Under the pieces are notes generated by a model, which did no database searches, was not told the origin of the DNA, and saw only the letters and a list, made by a program, of their open reading frames with translations. From an uncultured Bacteroides sp. (GTDB lineage Bacteria; Bacteroidota; Bacteroidia; Bacteroidales; Bacteroidaceae), in NCBI GenBank assembly GCA_900555635.1, contig USLU01000014.1, positions 1-64,000 of the forward strand: 64,000 bases of DNA, read 5' to 3'. Each line of letters begins with the position of its first letter. Positions within the stretch are counted from its first letter, which is position 1. The translations under genes were made by a program, and so were the position numbers. This document shows positions 1-9,533 of this stretch, piece by piece.

Positions 1-69
1 CATATCTTATTCCTGATTCAGGTAACGTGTTGCCAATGTTCTTAATATTTATGATGAAACAGCTTACGA

Positions 70-137
70 TTAATTGCTTTTTAACGTCTTATTAATTAAA
101 TATTTCACTTTCTGTTAATGTGCCGAAGTTACATTTG
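70..137 (+). promoter_or_regulatory. Operon 1 promoter with helically phased TTAA sites
   Basis: TTAA occurs at 70, 81 and 92 (11-bp steps), a degenerate TTTC lies at 103, and the last TTAA is at 115, a 12-bp step. The TTTG of a -7 box (TACATTTG, 130-137) begins at 134, exactly 19 bp after the last TTAA. The GH2 start codon follows at 159, giving a short leader. The same geometry recurs before four other operons here. Base 1-69 shows no gene. Confidence 0.7.
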
Positions 138-158
138 CATAATAATATCTTAAATATC

Positions 159-3100
159 ATGAAGAATTTGTATATAGCTTTTTGGACTGTTGCATGCCTA
201 TTGGTTTCATTAACCGGATATGCGCAATCTGAATGGAAAAATAATTTCTCCACTCAGGGAGAAATGCTAAAAACAGTAGGACGGGGAGAATGTAGTATTA
301 ATGTCGGCGTGTTTCGTTCAAAGGGAGCTTATGCCTGTTTTGGCAAACCTGAATGGAGAAACTACACGATGTCCTTTAAAGCCCGCGCTCCTAAAGAAGC
401 AGAACAAGTTCAAATATGGGCGGGGTTTCGTGCCAATAATCGTTTTGACCGGTATGTAATTGGTATAAAGGGAGGATTACAGGATGATTTGTACCTGATG
501 CGTATGGGGTATATGGGTACAGACGAATTTATGGGAGTCCGTCCGTTAGGTTTCCATCCAGTACCGGGAGAGTGGTACAGACTGAAGGTTGAAGTATGTG
601 GCAATCGCATTCGTGTTTTCTTGAATGACGAGAAGGAACCACGCATGGATATAATAGATAAAAACAGCGACTTGGCTCCTTCCGGTCCTGTGACTCTCGG
701 AGGTGGTTGGATTGAAACAGAGTTTGATGATCTCGTTGTTACTCCGTTATCAGAAGATGCACTGAAAAATGTGAAGGTAGCAGAGTACCGTGAAGTGCTA
801 ACCCCTCAGCAGAAAGAGACTAAGCGTCAGCTGGAGAGGGCAAACTATGCTTCTGTTAAAGTGAATGCACTAAAGGAAGGACGCACAGATATTTCATTGG
901 ATGGTAATTGGCTTTTTATGCCCGGATATGAGTTGGATGATGACGAGAAAGCAGTATCCACAACAACGGATGACAAAAACTGGCATGTAATGTCTGTTCC
1001 TAACTTCTGGAATCCTATCCGTATCTGGTTACACGGAGAAACGATGCCTTCGCCCACAGGACATCAGCCTAAAGGTGTTTCGGACACCTACTATCAACAA
1101 GAAACTAATCGTTGCGAAGGTTATACATTTGATTATAGAAAAACGAATACGGCTTGGTATCGCCAGTGGATAGAATTACCGGCTGAGGTTGAAGGCAAGA
1201 ATCTGACGCTGACTTTTGATGCCGTTTCAAAGGTTGCGGAGATTTATATTAATGGAAAACTGGCAGGTTCTCATATCGGCATGTATGGTGAAATACAGGT
1301 AGATGGAAGTAAATTGCTGAAACCCGGTAAGAATTTGTTAGCGGTGAAAGTTACGCGTAAAGCAGAAGGCAGCTCTTCTGAAGGGGGGAGTGCCGCTATT
1401 GATTTCTTCTATTCATCTGTTCGAGAAAGTGAACAAGAAGGTGGAAAGGTAGCTGTGAAGACTGATATTCTTAAAGATATAGCACATGGATTTTATGGTG
1501 ATGAGCCTGCTGGTATCTGGCAACCGGTGAAACTAACAGTCACCAATCCGGTAAAGATGGAGGATGTCTTTATAAAGCCGACTTTGGATGGAGCCACATT
1601 TGACCTTACAGTGAAGAATCATAGCAGTAAAAAGAACCAGTTCGATCTTTATACCGATATTGTGAATAAAGAAACCGGTTCTATACTTTACAGCAGTCTT
1701 TCTTTACAAAAGCTGGTATTGAATGCCGGTGAAGAGAAGATGTTTACCTACAGTGTAAATGGATTAAAGCCGCGGCTTTGGACCCCTCAACATCCTAACT
1801 TATATGATTTCCGTTTTCGATTGGTTACTGCCAAAGGTGCTGAATTAGATTGCTTGGCAGAAACTTCCGGTTTCCGCACTTTTGAAGTGAAGGAAGGATT
1901 ATTCTTCCTGAACGGTAACCGCTATTGGCTGCGTGGCGGCAATCACATTCCGTTTGCCCTTGCTCCGAACAATTTGAATTTGGCTGACACTTTCATGCAA
2001 CTCATGAAGGCCGGTAATATAGATGTCACTCGTACTCACACTACTCCGTGGAATAAACTTTGGATGGGAGCAGCCGACAAAAATGGTATAGGTGTAAGTT
2101 TTGAAGGTACCTGGCCTTGGTTGATGATTCATTCTACTCCTCTGCCCGATGCAGAATTGATCAAGATGTGGAGAGAAGAATTCCTTACTTTGTTAAAGAA
2201 GTATCGTAATCATCCTTCACTGCTTTTCTGGACGGTAAATAACGAAATGAAATTCTATGATAATGATGATGATCTGGAACGTGCCAAAGAGAAATATCGT
2301 GTGATTTCGGATGTAGTAAAAGAAATGCGCCGCATTGATCCTACGCGTCCCATTTGCTTCGACTCCAACTATCAGGCAAAAGGCAAGAAGGAAAAATATG
2401 GTGCTGATTTTATGAATAGTATTGACGATGGCGACATTGACGATATGCACGCCTATTATAACTGGTATGACTTTTCACTCTTCCGTTTCTTCAATGGAGA
2501 ATTTCAGCAGAAGTTCAAGATGCCCGGACGTCCGCTTATCAGTCAAGAGATGTCAACCGGATATCCTAATAATGAAACCGGACATCCTACCCGTTCTTAT
2601 CAGTTAATCCATCAGAATCCTCAGTCCCTGATTGGTTATGAATGTTATGACTTTTCTGATCCGAAATCATTCCTTACGGTACAGGCATTTATAACAGGAG
2701 AATTAGCAGAGGCGCTTCGACGCTCCAATGACCAGGCTTCGGGTATTATGCACTTTGCCCTTCTTACTTGGTTCCGTCAGGTTTACGATTATCAAAAGAT
2801 TGAACCATATCCTACCTATTATGCCCTGAAGCGTGCATTGCAACCTGTATTGGTAAGTGCTGAATTATGGGGACGTAATCTGTATGGCGGCGATAAACTG
2901 CCAACTCGTATATATGTAGTAAATGATCGTGAAAATGGTACTGCTTTGCAGTCTACTTTATTGCGGTGGGAAGTGCAAGATGAAACCGGCAAAAAGCTGG
3001 TTGGGGGTAGTGAAGAGCTACCGGCTGTGAAGCATTACGGACGTTACTACGTGGAACCGAATATCCAGTTACCCGCCAACTTGCCTTCAGACAAAGTGAA

Positions 3101-3848
3101 AGCTAAATTAGTATTGAAGTTGACAGAAAATGGTTTACTTGTTTCAGAAAATGAATATGATCTGCTATTAGCCCGTAAAGACTGGAATAGAAACCAAATA
3201 ACCGGAGGTAAGAAAGTGCTTCTTTTGGACAAGGATGGTATAAAGAACCAACTTGACTTCCTTCATATAGACTATCAACTTGTTCCTACGATAAATGAAC
3301 TTTTGGATTCCAAACAGAAAGCGAATCTTTGCATCATTTCCGGACTTACTGAATGTACAACAGAAGAAAAAGAGAGGATTCGTTCTTATCAGTCTCAAGG
3401 AGGTAAACTTCTTTTATTGAACAGTAAAGAAGTTGCGAAGACTGTTTATCCGGAACATATCACGGATTGGATTATTCCGACCGAAGGTGATATTGTGAAT
3501 ATGGAACGCAGTGATGCTCCGGTGTTCGATGGAATCGACGTGCTTGAATTACGCTATTTCAACAATAATAAGAGAGAAATTCCTTTAGCTTGTAATGCTA
3601 CCCTGAAAGTAAACCGGAATGAAAACCTGACGGAATTGGCTGGACAAATGAAGATACATGCCTATATTGACGGTGGAAAACCGGAAGACCGTATTCGTAA
3701 AATCGATTCTATGCGTGGTCTCACGCTGCTTCAGATAAAGGAGGGAAAAGGAACTGCTATCGTATCTACTATGTGTACCGAAAAGGCTGACACTGACCCG
3801 ATAGCAGGAAAATTGTTAGTGAACATGATCAATGAATTGTTGAAATAA
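159..3848 (+). CDS. Secreted GH2 family glycoside hydrolase with N-terminal jelly-roll domain
   Basis: First gene of operon 1, 1229 aa from the ATG at 159. An in-frame GTG at 120 was rejected because it precedes and overlaps the -7 box, and a good signal peptide (MKNLYIAFWTVACLL..GYAQ) begins at 159. Residues about 25-210 resemble a DUF1080/concanavalin-like jelly roll. The GH2 sugar-binding, Ig-like and TIM-barrel domains follow. The acid/base is probably E696 (WTVNNEMK) and the nucleophile E797 (ISQEMS). The last 200 residues look like the class-I glutamine-amidotransferase-like fold often appended to Bacteroides GH2 enzymes. GH2 covers beta-galactosidase, beta-mannosidase and beta-glucuronidase, and I cannot choose among them from sequence. 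Likely periplasmic. Confidence 0.88.
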   Translation: MKNLYIAFWTVACLLVSLTGYAQSEWKNNFSTQGEMLKTVGRGECSINVGVFRSKGAYACFGKPEWRNYTMSFKARAPKEAEQVQIWAGFRANNRFDRYVIGIKGGLQDDLYLMRMGYMGTDEFMGVRPLGFHPVPGEWYRLKVEVCGNRIRVFLNDEKEPRMDIIDKNSDLAPSGPVTLGGGWIETEFDDLVVTPLSEDALKNVKVAEYREVLTPQQKETKRQLERANYASVKVNALKEGRTDISLDGNWLFMPGYELDDDEKAVSTTTDDKNWHVMSVPNFWNPIRIWLHGETMPSPTGHQPKGVSDTYYQQETNRCEGYTFDYRKTNTAWYRQWIELPAEVEGKNLTLTFDAVSKVAEIYINGKLAGSHIGMYGEIQVDGSKLLKPGKNLLAVKVTRKAEGSSSEGGSAAIDFFYSSVRESEQEGGKVAVKTDILKDIAHGFYGDEPAGIWQPVKLTVTNPVKMEDVFIKPTLDGATFDLTVKNHSSKKNQFDLYTDIVNKETGSILYSSLSLQKLVLNAGEEKMFTYSVNGLKPRLWTPQHPNLYDFRFRLVTAKGAELDCLAETSGFRTFEVKEGLFFLNGNRYWLRGGNHIPFALAPNNLNLADTFMQLMKAGNIDVTRTHTTPWNKLWMGAADKNGIGVSFEGTWPWLMIHSTPLPDAELIKMWREEFLTLLKKYRNHPSLLFWTVNNEMKFYDNDDDLERAKEKYRVISDVVKEMRRIDPTRPICFDSNYQAKGKKEKYGADFMNSIDDGDIDDMHAYYNWYDFSLFRFFNGEFQQKFKMPGRPLISQEMSTGYPNNETGHPTRSYQLIHQNPQSLIGYECYDFSDPKSFLTVQAFITGELAEALRRSNDQASGIMHFALLTWFRQVYDYQKIEPYPTYYALKRALQPVLVSAELWGRNLYGGDKLPTRIYVVNDRENGTALQSTLLRWEVQDETGKKLVGGSEELPAVKHYGRYYVEPNIQLPANLPSDKVKAKLVLKLTENGLLVSENEYDLLLARKDWNRNQITGGKKVLLLDKDGIKNQLDFLHIDYQLVPTINELLDSKQKANLCIISGLTECTTEEKERIRSYQSQGGKLLLLNSKEVAKTVYPEHITDWIIPTEGDIVNMERSDAPVFDGIDVLELRYFNNNKREIPLACNATLKVNRNENLTELAGQMKIHAYIDGGKPEDRIRKIDSMRGLTLLQIKEGKGTAIVSTMCTEKADTDPIAGKLLVNMINELLK

Positions 3849-3884
3849 TATGGAGCTTATGTTCTTTATAAACAATCAATACTT

Positions 3885-6755
3885 ATGAATCGAAACTATT
3901 TAAACTATGCGGCGGATAAGAGAAATCCGGCAAGAACATTTTCTAAGTTAGGGATAGCGGCTATGATGGCTTTGATGGCAATGCTTCCTACAAACATTAC
4001 CAATGCACAAACGAATAAACAACAAGTGCTACAACAAAGTATCAAAACCGCCTATCCGACAAAAGACTGGGTTATATCCGACTATATCGTGACTGACCCT
4101 ATATTCGGGGCTAAAGCCGAACCGGGATTTGACAATAGGGCAGCTTTCCAAGCCGCTATTGATGCCGCATATAAGAATGGTGGTGGCGTGGTTTATATAC
4201 CTGCCGGGAATTACGAGTTTCGTAGTACACAGGTTGGTACTAAAAATGTCAGGGTTCGCCAGGGGCGTTCGGAATCCAATAAAGAATTTCATTTTGAGTA
4301 TGTTTTACGTCTCCATCCCGGAGTGCAACTTCGGGGTGATTGGGTGGCTCCCGAATCCAATAACGGGAAAGTTCTTGGAACTATTCTCGAGGTACGTGTA
4401 GGAAAGGACTCGCCTAATTATGACGGAAGTGTGGAAAGCTGGTGGAACGACGGACAGGCAGGAAATGCCCTTCGCACTACTTATACAAGTATAGCTGACC
4501 GATTCATAGAAATGAATGCAGGAACCGGAGTTACCAACCTCTCCATCTGGTATCCCGAGCAGGATATTAAAAATATAAAACCTTATCCGTGGACATTGTT
4601 TCAAACTCAGGGAGACTGTGCGACGATAGAACATGTCACGCTGGTAAACTCTTACAATGGTTTCAATTCCGCGCCAAGCGAACTGCACTATGTACTGGAT
4701 AGTTATCTGACTGCTCTTAATAAAGGCATCGAAGTACATGTATGTACCGATATCGGTCGTATTGAGAATGTCAGGATAAGTCCCGAATACTGGGCCAACT
4801 CCGGACTTCCGGGTGCACCTTCACTTGCTGATGTAGCTGCCTATACTAAAGCGAATGGTACAGGTTTTCAGATGCATCGTTCGGACTGGGAGTATGTTTC
4901 TTATTTATATGTATCGGGGTATAAAACAGGTGTATGGATTGGACGTGAACCCGGCTTTGCCGATGCGCCGAATGCACAGTTGTACGAGGTTCATGTAGAT
5001 AATTGTGGAAATGGATTGTATGTGGAGGATGTTAACCCGTATGGTATACTTATATCCAATTCTTCCTTCGGAGCCGGTAAAGAGGGTAATGCCGTGTACT
5101 TCTACAAGGATTTCAGTACTTCCGTGCAATTCAATGGCGTAGATTTCAACGGACCTATTGTGAGCGATGGTAGCGATGGAGTTGTATCATTTGAAAGTTG
5201 TAAGTTTAATGAATACAGTGATTATGCACTTAAAATAAACAGTGGTAATGTACTATTATCCCAGTGTGACTTTAAGAAAAAGACCGGGCATATATATATA
5301 GGTGCCGATATGCGTACGTTGAAATCAGTCAATTCGGGTTATAATTGCCAACTTAAAGTTGATAATCACAGTACGTCTGCTAAAGTAGAAGTGATTACAG
5401 GGAAGAAATACACTTTTACTCCAATTCCTAAAAATATAAAAACAAATATAGATGTACATCCGAGACCGCTATCCAATCAAGTCTTGAGGGCAGAACTGGC
5501 GAGGGCAACCGGCTATAATAACAATCGTCCTGTAAAAGATGTATCATCCGATTTGCAGTCTGCACTCGATGCCGTGAAAGCTGCCGGTGGAGGTACACTC
5601 TATTTGCCGGCAGGAAGATATTTGGTGGATCATCCTATCAAGGTGCCTTCAGGAGTTGAATTAAGAGGTTCGTGGGATGTTCAACATCATACACAAAGCG
5701 GTGGTACTGCCATATTTACTAATTACGATGGCGGGGCCGCAGGCGAAAACGGTTCTTCACTTATACAACTTGAAGCCAATGCCGGTATCAGGGGTATTAC
5801 GCTGGCACAGCTCAATATAGCTTCTGATGGTTTCAGTGTGGAAAATCCAAGAAAGACTCCGTTCCTGATACAGGGGCAAGGTCCACGGGTATATATCGTC
5901 AACGTAACCATAGCGGTAGGCGACAAGGGAATTGACTTAGCCTCATATGATACCAGTGGGCATTATGTCGATTATCTGGGTGGTGTGCCTTTACGGGCAG
6001 GTATCTGGGTCGGCGGAGGCGCTGAAGGCGGATTCATCCGTAACATGCAATTTAATCCCCATTATGGATCGAGGCTTCCCGAAGGCGGACAAGGTTACCC
6101 GGCGGTATTTATGATGCGGTTTGTACAATCCAATTGCAGTGCGCTTAAATTTGCGGATGTCAAGGAGCAGACTATTTTTAACAACTTTGTTTATGGTTCG
6201 GTATATGGAATTCATTTCCTGAAAGATGCAATAACTGGTAAATACCCCGGAAAGATGACGGTTATAGGTCATGGCTCGGACGGATGTACTTATTCTCTTT
6301 TCGTAGAAGATGCGGATAAAAACACGGAAATAGTAGCGGTTAACTCAGAATTAGTCAATACCCAAATACCAGATGAACCTGTCAGGTCATACGTTCTTAT
6401 GGGAGATCAAGTAAATACCGGAAAGGTTCATCCCAATGCCAAACTTACTTTGTATAATAGTGCATTCTGGGGTAGCCCTGTTTTCGGAGCAATCATAAAC
6501 AATGGCATTGTATCGTTCCAACAAGCCAATTTTACACGATCGGGTACAAAGGGCGTAGATGTCAGAGGTGGAAAAGCACATGTGTACACTTCCTATTTCG
6601 CTCAAAAGATAGCGGAGGATGCTATTGAGGGTGAAAGGTATGCAAAGTTGGGTGAACAAGGCAAGTCCATAGAACTAACCAATAATTACTATATTTCCGG
6701 ACTGCGGTTTGATAAGTTAGGAAATGGCTTGATTTATGGTTCCGATAAAGAATAG
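3885..6755 (+). CDS. Secreted tandem right-handed beta-helix protein (pectate-lyase superfamily, GH55/GH28-related)
   Basis: 956 aa with a long n-region followed by a hydrophobic stretch ending near TNAQ, so it is exported. Two homologous beta-helix modules each begin with the typical Pect-lyase/epimerase opening: residues about 70-120 (FQAAIDAAYKNGGGVVYIPAG) and about 555-600 (LQSALDAVKAAGGGTLYLPAG). A double helix of this kind is the architecture of GH55 exo-beta-1,3-glucanases, but GH28-like hydrolases and polysaccharide lyases share the fold. No catalytic residues could be assigned safely. It is 36 bp downstream of the GH2 gene and clearly in the same operon, so it probably attacks the backbone or a side chain of the same glycan. 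Confidence 0.75.
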   Translation: MNRNYLNYAADKRNPARTFSKLGIAAMMALMAMLPTNITNAQTNKQQVLQQSIKTAYPTKDWVISDYIVTDPIFGAKAEPGFDNRAAFQAAIDAAYKNGGGVVYIPAGNYEFRSTQVGTKNVRVRQGRSESNKEFHFEYVLRLHPGVQLRGDWVAPESNNGKVLGTILEVRVGKDSPNYDGSVESWWNDGQAGNALRTTYTSIADRFIEMNAGTGVTNLSIWYPEQDIKNIKPYPWTLFQTQGDCATIEHVTLVNSYNGFNSAPSELHYVLDSYLTALNKGIEVHVCTDIGRIENVRISPEYWANSGLPGAPSLADVAAYTKANGTGFQMHRSDWEYVSYLYVSGYKTGVWIGREPGFADAPNAQLYEVHVDNCGNGLYVEDVNPYGILISNSSFGAGKEGNAVYFYKDFSTSVQFNGVDFNGPIVSDGSDGVVSFESCKFNEYSDYALKINSGNVLLSQCDFKKKTGHIYIGADMRTLKSVNSGYNCQLKVDNHSTSAKVEVITGKKYTFTPIPKNIKTNIDVHPRPLSNQVLRAELARATGYNNNRPVKDVSSDLQSALDAVKAAGGGTLYLPAGRYLVDHPIKVPSGVELRGSWDVQHHTQSGGTAIFTNYDGGAAGENGSSLIQLEANAGIRGITLAQLNIASDGFSVENPRKTPFLIQGQGPRVYIVNVTIAVGDKGIDLASYDTSGHYVDYLGGVPLRAGIWVGGGAEGGFIRNMQFNPHYGSRLPEGGQGYPAVFMMRFVQSNCSALKFADVKEQTIFNNFVYGSVYGIHFLKDAITGKYPGKMTVIGHGSDGCTYSLFVEDADKNTEIVAVNSELVNTQIPDEPVRSYVLMGDQVNTGKVHPNAKLTLYNSAFWGSPVFGAIINNGIVSFQQANFTRSGTKGVDVRGGKAHVYTSYFAQKIAEDAIEGERYAKLGEQGKSIELTNNYYISGLRFDKLGNGLIYGSDKE

Positions 6756-6802
6756 GGGATATAATGTTCTTTTTTAATAACAGACATAAAAGATAATTTA
6801 TT

Positions 6803-8095
6803 ATGAGAAATAGATTATTTGTTATATTGGGTATTCTTGGCATGAGCATGCTGGCTTATGCCGGACCCAAACACTCTCAGGAAACTTCTTATCCAAGTTA
6901 TAAAGGATTAATCATGGCCGGATACCAGGGCTGGTTTCGCGGGCCGCAAGATGGAACCAATCAAGGCTATGGCCATTACGGAACCGGAAAGCTTTTCGAC
7001 GAGAAGCATTGCACAATTGATGTATGGCCGGATGTCAGTGAGTATGAAAAGACCTATGAAACCTCTTTCAAACATGCTGATGGAAGAAAAGCACGGGTAT
7101 TCAGTTCTGCGGATAAATCTACCGTTGACCTCCATTTCAAGTGGATGAAAGAGTATGGGGTAGATGGGGTATTTGTACAACGTTTCTTTAGTTATGCTCG
7201 TGGCGAACAGCAAAACTCGGTACCTAACCGCATTTTAGCGAATGCTTTGGAGGCTGCTTCCAAATACGACCGTGCCATAGCGGTGATGTATGATTTGTCC
7301 GGACTAAAGAAAACGGGTGAAGACTGCTCCTTGATTATGGAAGATTGGAAAAGACTGGTAGATAATCAGAAGGTAACTAACCAAGCCGGGAAAAAGACCT
7401 ATCTGCACCATAACGGGAAACCTGTAGTAGCAATATGGGGAGTCGGATTTCCCGACCGCCCCTATAATATCAGGAATATCGGTCTGGATCGTTTAATCGA
7501 CTTCTTGCAGAATGATCCTGTTTATGGAGGTTGCACGGTTATGTTGGGTGTTCCTACATTCTGGCGTAATCTGGAATCGGATTGTATCAATGATCCTTAT
7601 CTGCATACAGTGATTAAGAAGGCGGATATTGTTCTGCCATGGACTATCCAGCGTTTTTCTCCTTTGTTGCATAATGATATGGATCGTTTCCGTGACTTGG
7701 TGATTGGGGATATCCGTTGGTGTAAGGAGAATGGTGTGGATTATGTTCCAGCCGTAACTCCCGGATTCAGTTGGCACAATCTCAGTAAACTGGAGTTTCC
7801 GGATGACGTGAAGCCGGTCGGTAGTATTCCCCGTCAGGGAGGACGTTTTTATTGGCAACAACTTTCTACTGCAATGTTGGCAGGCGCCGAAATGATTTAT
7901 GTGGCGATGTTTGATGAAGTAGACGAGGGAACTGCCATCTTTAAATGTACAGGAGATCATCCGGTCAGTGAAACTGCCAAGTTCATAGATATGGACGGAC
8001 AACCATCCGATCACTATTTGTGGCTGACGGGTGAAGCTGCACGTATGCTGAGAAAAGAGATACCGTTGTCTTTTAAAATGCCTGTAAGGAAATAG
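6803..8095 (+). CDS. GH71/99-like secreted hydrolase, paralogue 1
   Basis: 430 aa with a type I signal peptide (cleavage near AYAG). It starts the mature domain with the paralogue-defining GLIMAGYQGWF motif. Near the C-terminus, FDEVDEGTAIF (E372 and E375) lines up with the FNEWHEGTQIE strand of GH99 endo-alpha-mannosidases, whose two glutamates are catalytic. The fold is therefore probably a GH99/GH71 TIM barrel acting on alpha-mannan or alpha-glucan linkages, but this subgroup's substrate is not known to me. Older annotation pipelines call such proteins xylosidase/arabinosidase, which the motifs do not support. Two paralogues occur at 20401 and 44287. Operon 1, three bases before the esterase. 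Confidence 0.78.
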   Translation: MRNRLFVILGILGMSMLAYAGPKHSQETSYPSYKGLIMAGYQGWFRGPQDGTNQGYGHYGTGKLFDEKHCTIDVWPDVSEYEKTYETSFKHADGRKARVFSSADKSTVDLHFKWMKEYGVDGVFVQRFFSYARGEQQNSVPNRILANALEAASKYDRAIAVMYDLSGLKKTGEDCSLIMEDWKRLVDNQKVTNQAGKKTYLHHNGKPVVAIWGVGFPDRPYNIRNIGLDRLIDFLQNDPVYGGCTVMLGVPTFWRNLESDCINDPYLHTVIKKADIVLPWTIQRFSPLLHNDMDRFRDLVIGDIRWCKENGVDYVPAVTPGFSWHNLSKLEFPDDVKPVGSIPRQGGRFYWQQLSTAMLAGAEMIYVAMFDEVDEGTAIFKCTGDHPVSETAKFIDMDGQPSDHYLWLTGEAARMLRKEIPLSFKMPVRK

Positions 8096-8098
8096 TTT

Positions 8099-9496
8099 AT
8101 GAAACAACTTTTGTTAATAATGGCAATGTGTGCATCCTTTCTGCTTCTAGCAGAGGGGGTGCAGGCAAAGTTGACTTTGCCGTCTTTCTTTTCCGATGGA
8201 ATGGTGCTACAGCAACAGAGTAATGTAGCTATTTGGGGCGGCTGTGATAGGGAACATCAGCAGGTGACAATCAAGACTTCCTGGAATAACCGGAAATATA
8301 CGACTGTAACCGATGATGCTGGTAATTGGAGAGTAAAGGTGGAGACACCGTCTTACGGAGGTCCTTTTCGTATCGAAGTAAGTGATGGGCAAACGATATC
8401 AATTGATAATGTTTTGATTGGTGAAGTATGGCTTTGCTCCGGTCAGTCTAACATGGATATGCGTGTCGGCGGACATTATAATGAACCTGTTTTAGGTTCT
8501 TTAGATGCCATTGTTACCTCCGGCAATACGGCGATACGCATGTTCACGGTAGGTAGTAAAATGACTTCCGAACCATTGACTGACTGTGAGGGTAGTTGGC
8601 AGGAAGCTTCTTCCGAAACAGTTCCTGAATTTACGGCTGCCGGCTACTTCTTTGCACGTAAGTTGAATGAGGTTTTGCATATACCGGTGGGTATTATTCA
8701 TGCTAGTTACGGAGGATCGAGGGTAGAGGCATGGATGAGCCGAGAAGGAGTTGCTCCCTACAAGGATTTGCCGGATGTACACAATGCGTCGATTCTTTAT
8801 AATGGCATGTTAAGTCCGGTTGTTGGTTATGGAATACGGGGCTGCTTGTGGTATCAGGGAGAAGCGAATGTCGATGTACCCGATTTATATACCAAGTTGT
8901 TTCCCTCTTTGGTGCAAGATTGGCGCAAGATGTGGGGGATAGGAGAATTTCCTTTCTATTATGCACAGATAGCTCCTTACAATTATAATAAAGGCGAAGG
9001 CAAAGGACAAAATTCTGTTTATTTGCGGGAAGCCCAAACTAAGTGTTTGGAACTTATACCCTCATCCGGAATGGTTGTATTGACTGATATAGGTGACCCG
9101 CAGACCATCCATCCGATGGAGAAAAAAACAGTAGGTCATCGTTTTGCTTATCTTGCTTTAGGGAGAACTTATGGAATGAAAGGATTTCCTGTTACCGGTC
9201 CGTTATATAAATCCATGCAGACGGAGGGAAATAAGATAACCGTCTCATTTAGCGAAATAGGTAAAGGATTAACTACTTATCATCAACCGCTGAAAGGTTT
9301 TGAAATAGCAGGAGAAGATAAAGTATTCCATCCGGCAAATGCTTCTTTCGGCAAAGATGCGCAAACGGTGATTGTTTCCAGTCCGCAAGTGGAGCATCCG
9401 GTAGCAGTACGATATGCTTTTAAAGATTATACGAAAGGTTCTCTTTATAATATGTCCGGTCTTCCGGCTTCTTCATTCAGAACGGATAATTGGTAA
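8099..9496 (+). CDS. SGNH-type carbohydrate acetylesterase (sialate O-acetylesterase-like)
   Basis: 465 aa, signal peptide ending near VQAK. The N-terminal 90 residues form the beta-sandwich typical of SASA/DUF303 proteins (LPSFFSDGMVLQQ). Block I contains the nucleophile S117 in GQSNM. The catalytic His is probably H338 in TIHP, near D333. Such enzymes remove O-acetyl groups from sugars; the name sialate esterase reflects family history rather than substrate here, as no sialidase is nearby. Placed three bases after the GH71/99-like gene and before GH92, it probably de-acetylates the target glycan so that exo-enzymes can act. Periplasmic. Confidence 0.85.
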   Translation: MKQLLLIMAMCASFLLLAEGVQAKLTLPSFFSDGMVLQQQSNVAIWGGCDREHQQVTIKTSWNNRKYTTVTDDAGNWRVKVETPSYGGPFRIEVSDGQTISIDNVLIGEVWLCSGQSNMDMRVGGHYNEPVLGSLDAIVTSGNTAIRMFTVGSKMTSEPLTDCEGSWQEASSETVPEFTAAGYFFARKLNEVLHIPVGIIHASYGGSRVEAWMSREGVAPYKDLPDVHNASILYNGMLSPVVGYGIRGCLWYQGEANVDVPDLYTKLFPSLVQDWRKMWGIGEFPFYYAQIAPYNYNKGEGKGQNSVYLREAQTKCLELIPSSGMVVLTDIGDPQTIHPMEKKTVGHRFAYLALGRTYGMKGFPVTGPLYKSMQTEGNKITVSFSEIGKGLTTYHQPLKGFEIAGEDKVFHPANASFGKDAQTVIVSSPQVEHPVAVRYAFKDYTKGSLYNMSGLPASSFRTDNW

Positions 9497-9533
9497 TCCG
9501 TGCCTTAAATTTATTATATTAACTAACAACGAT

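Noticed and set aside
120..158. Earlier GTG start for the first GH2
   Set aside because: It would place the start before the -7 box and put 13 residues ahead of a good signal peptide.
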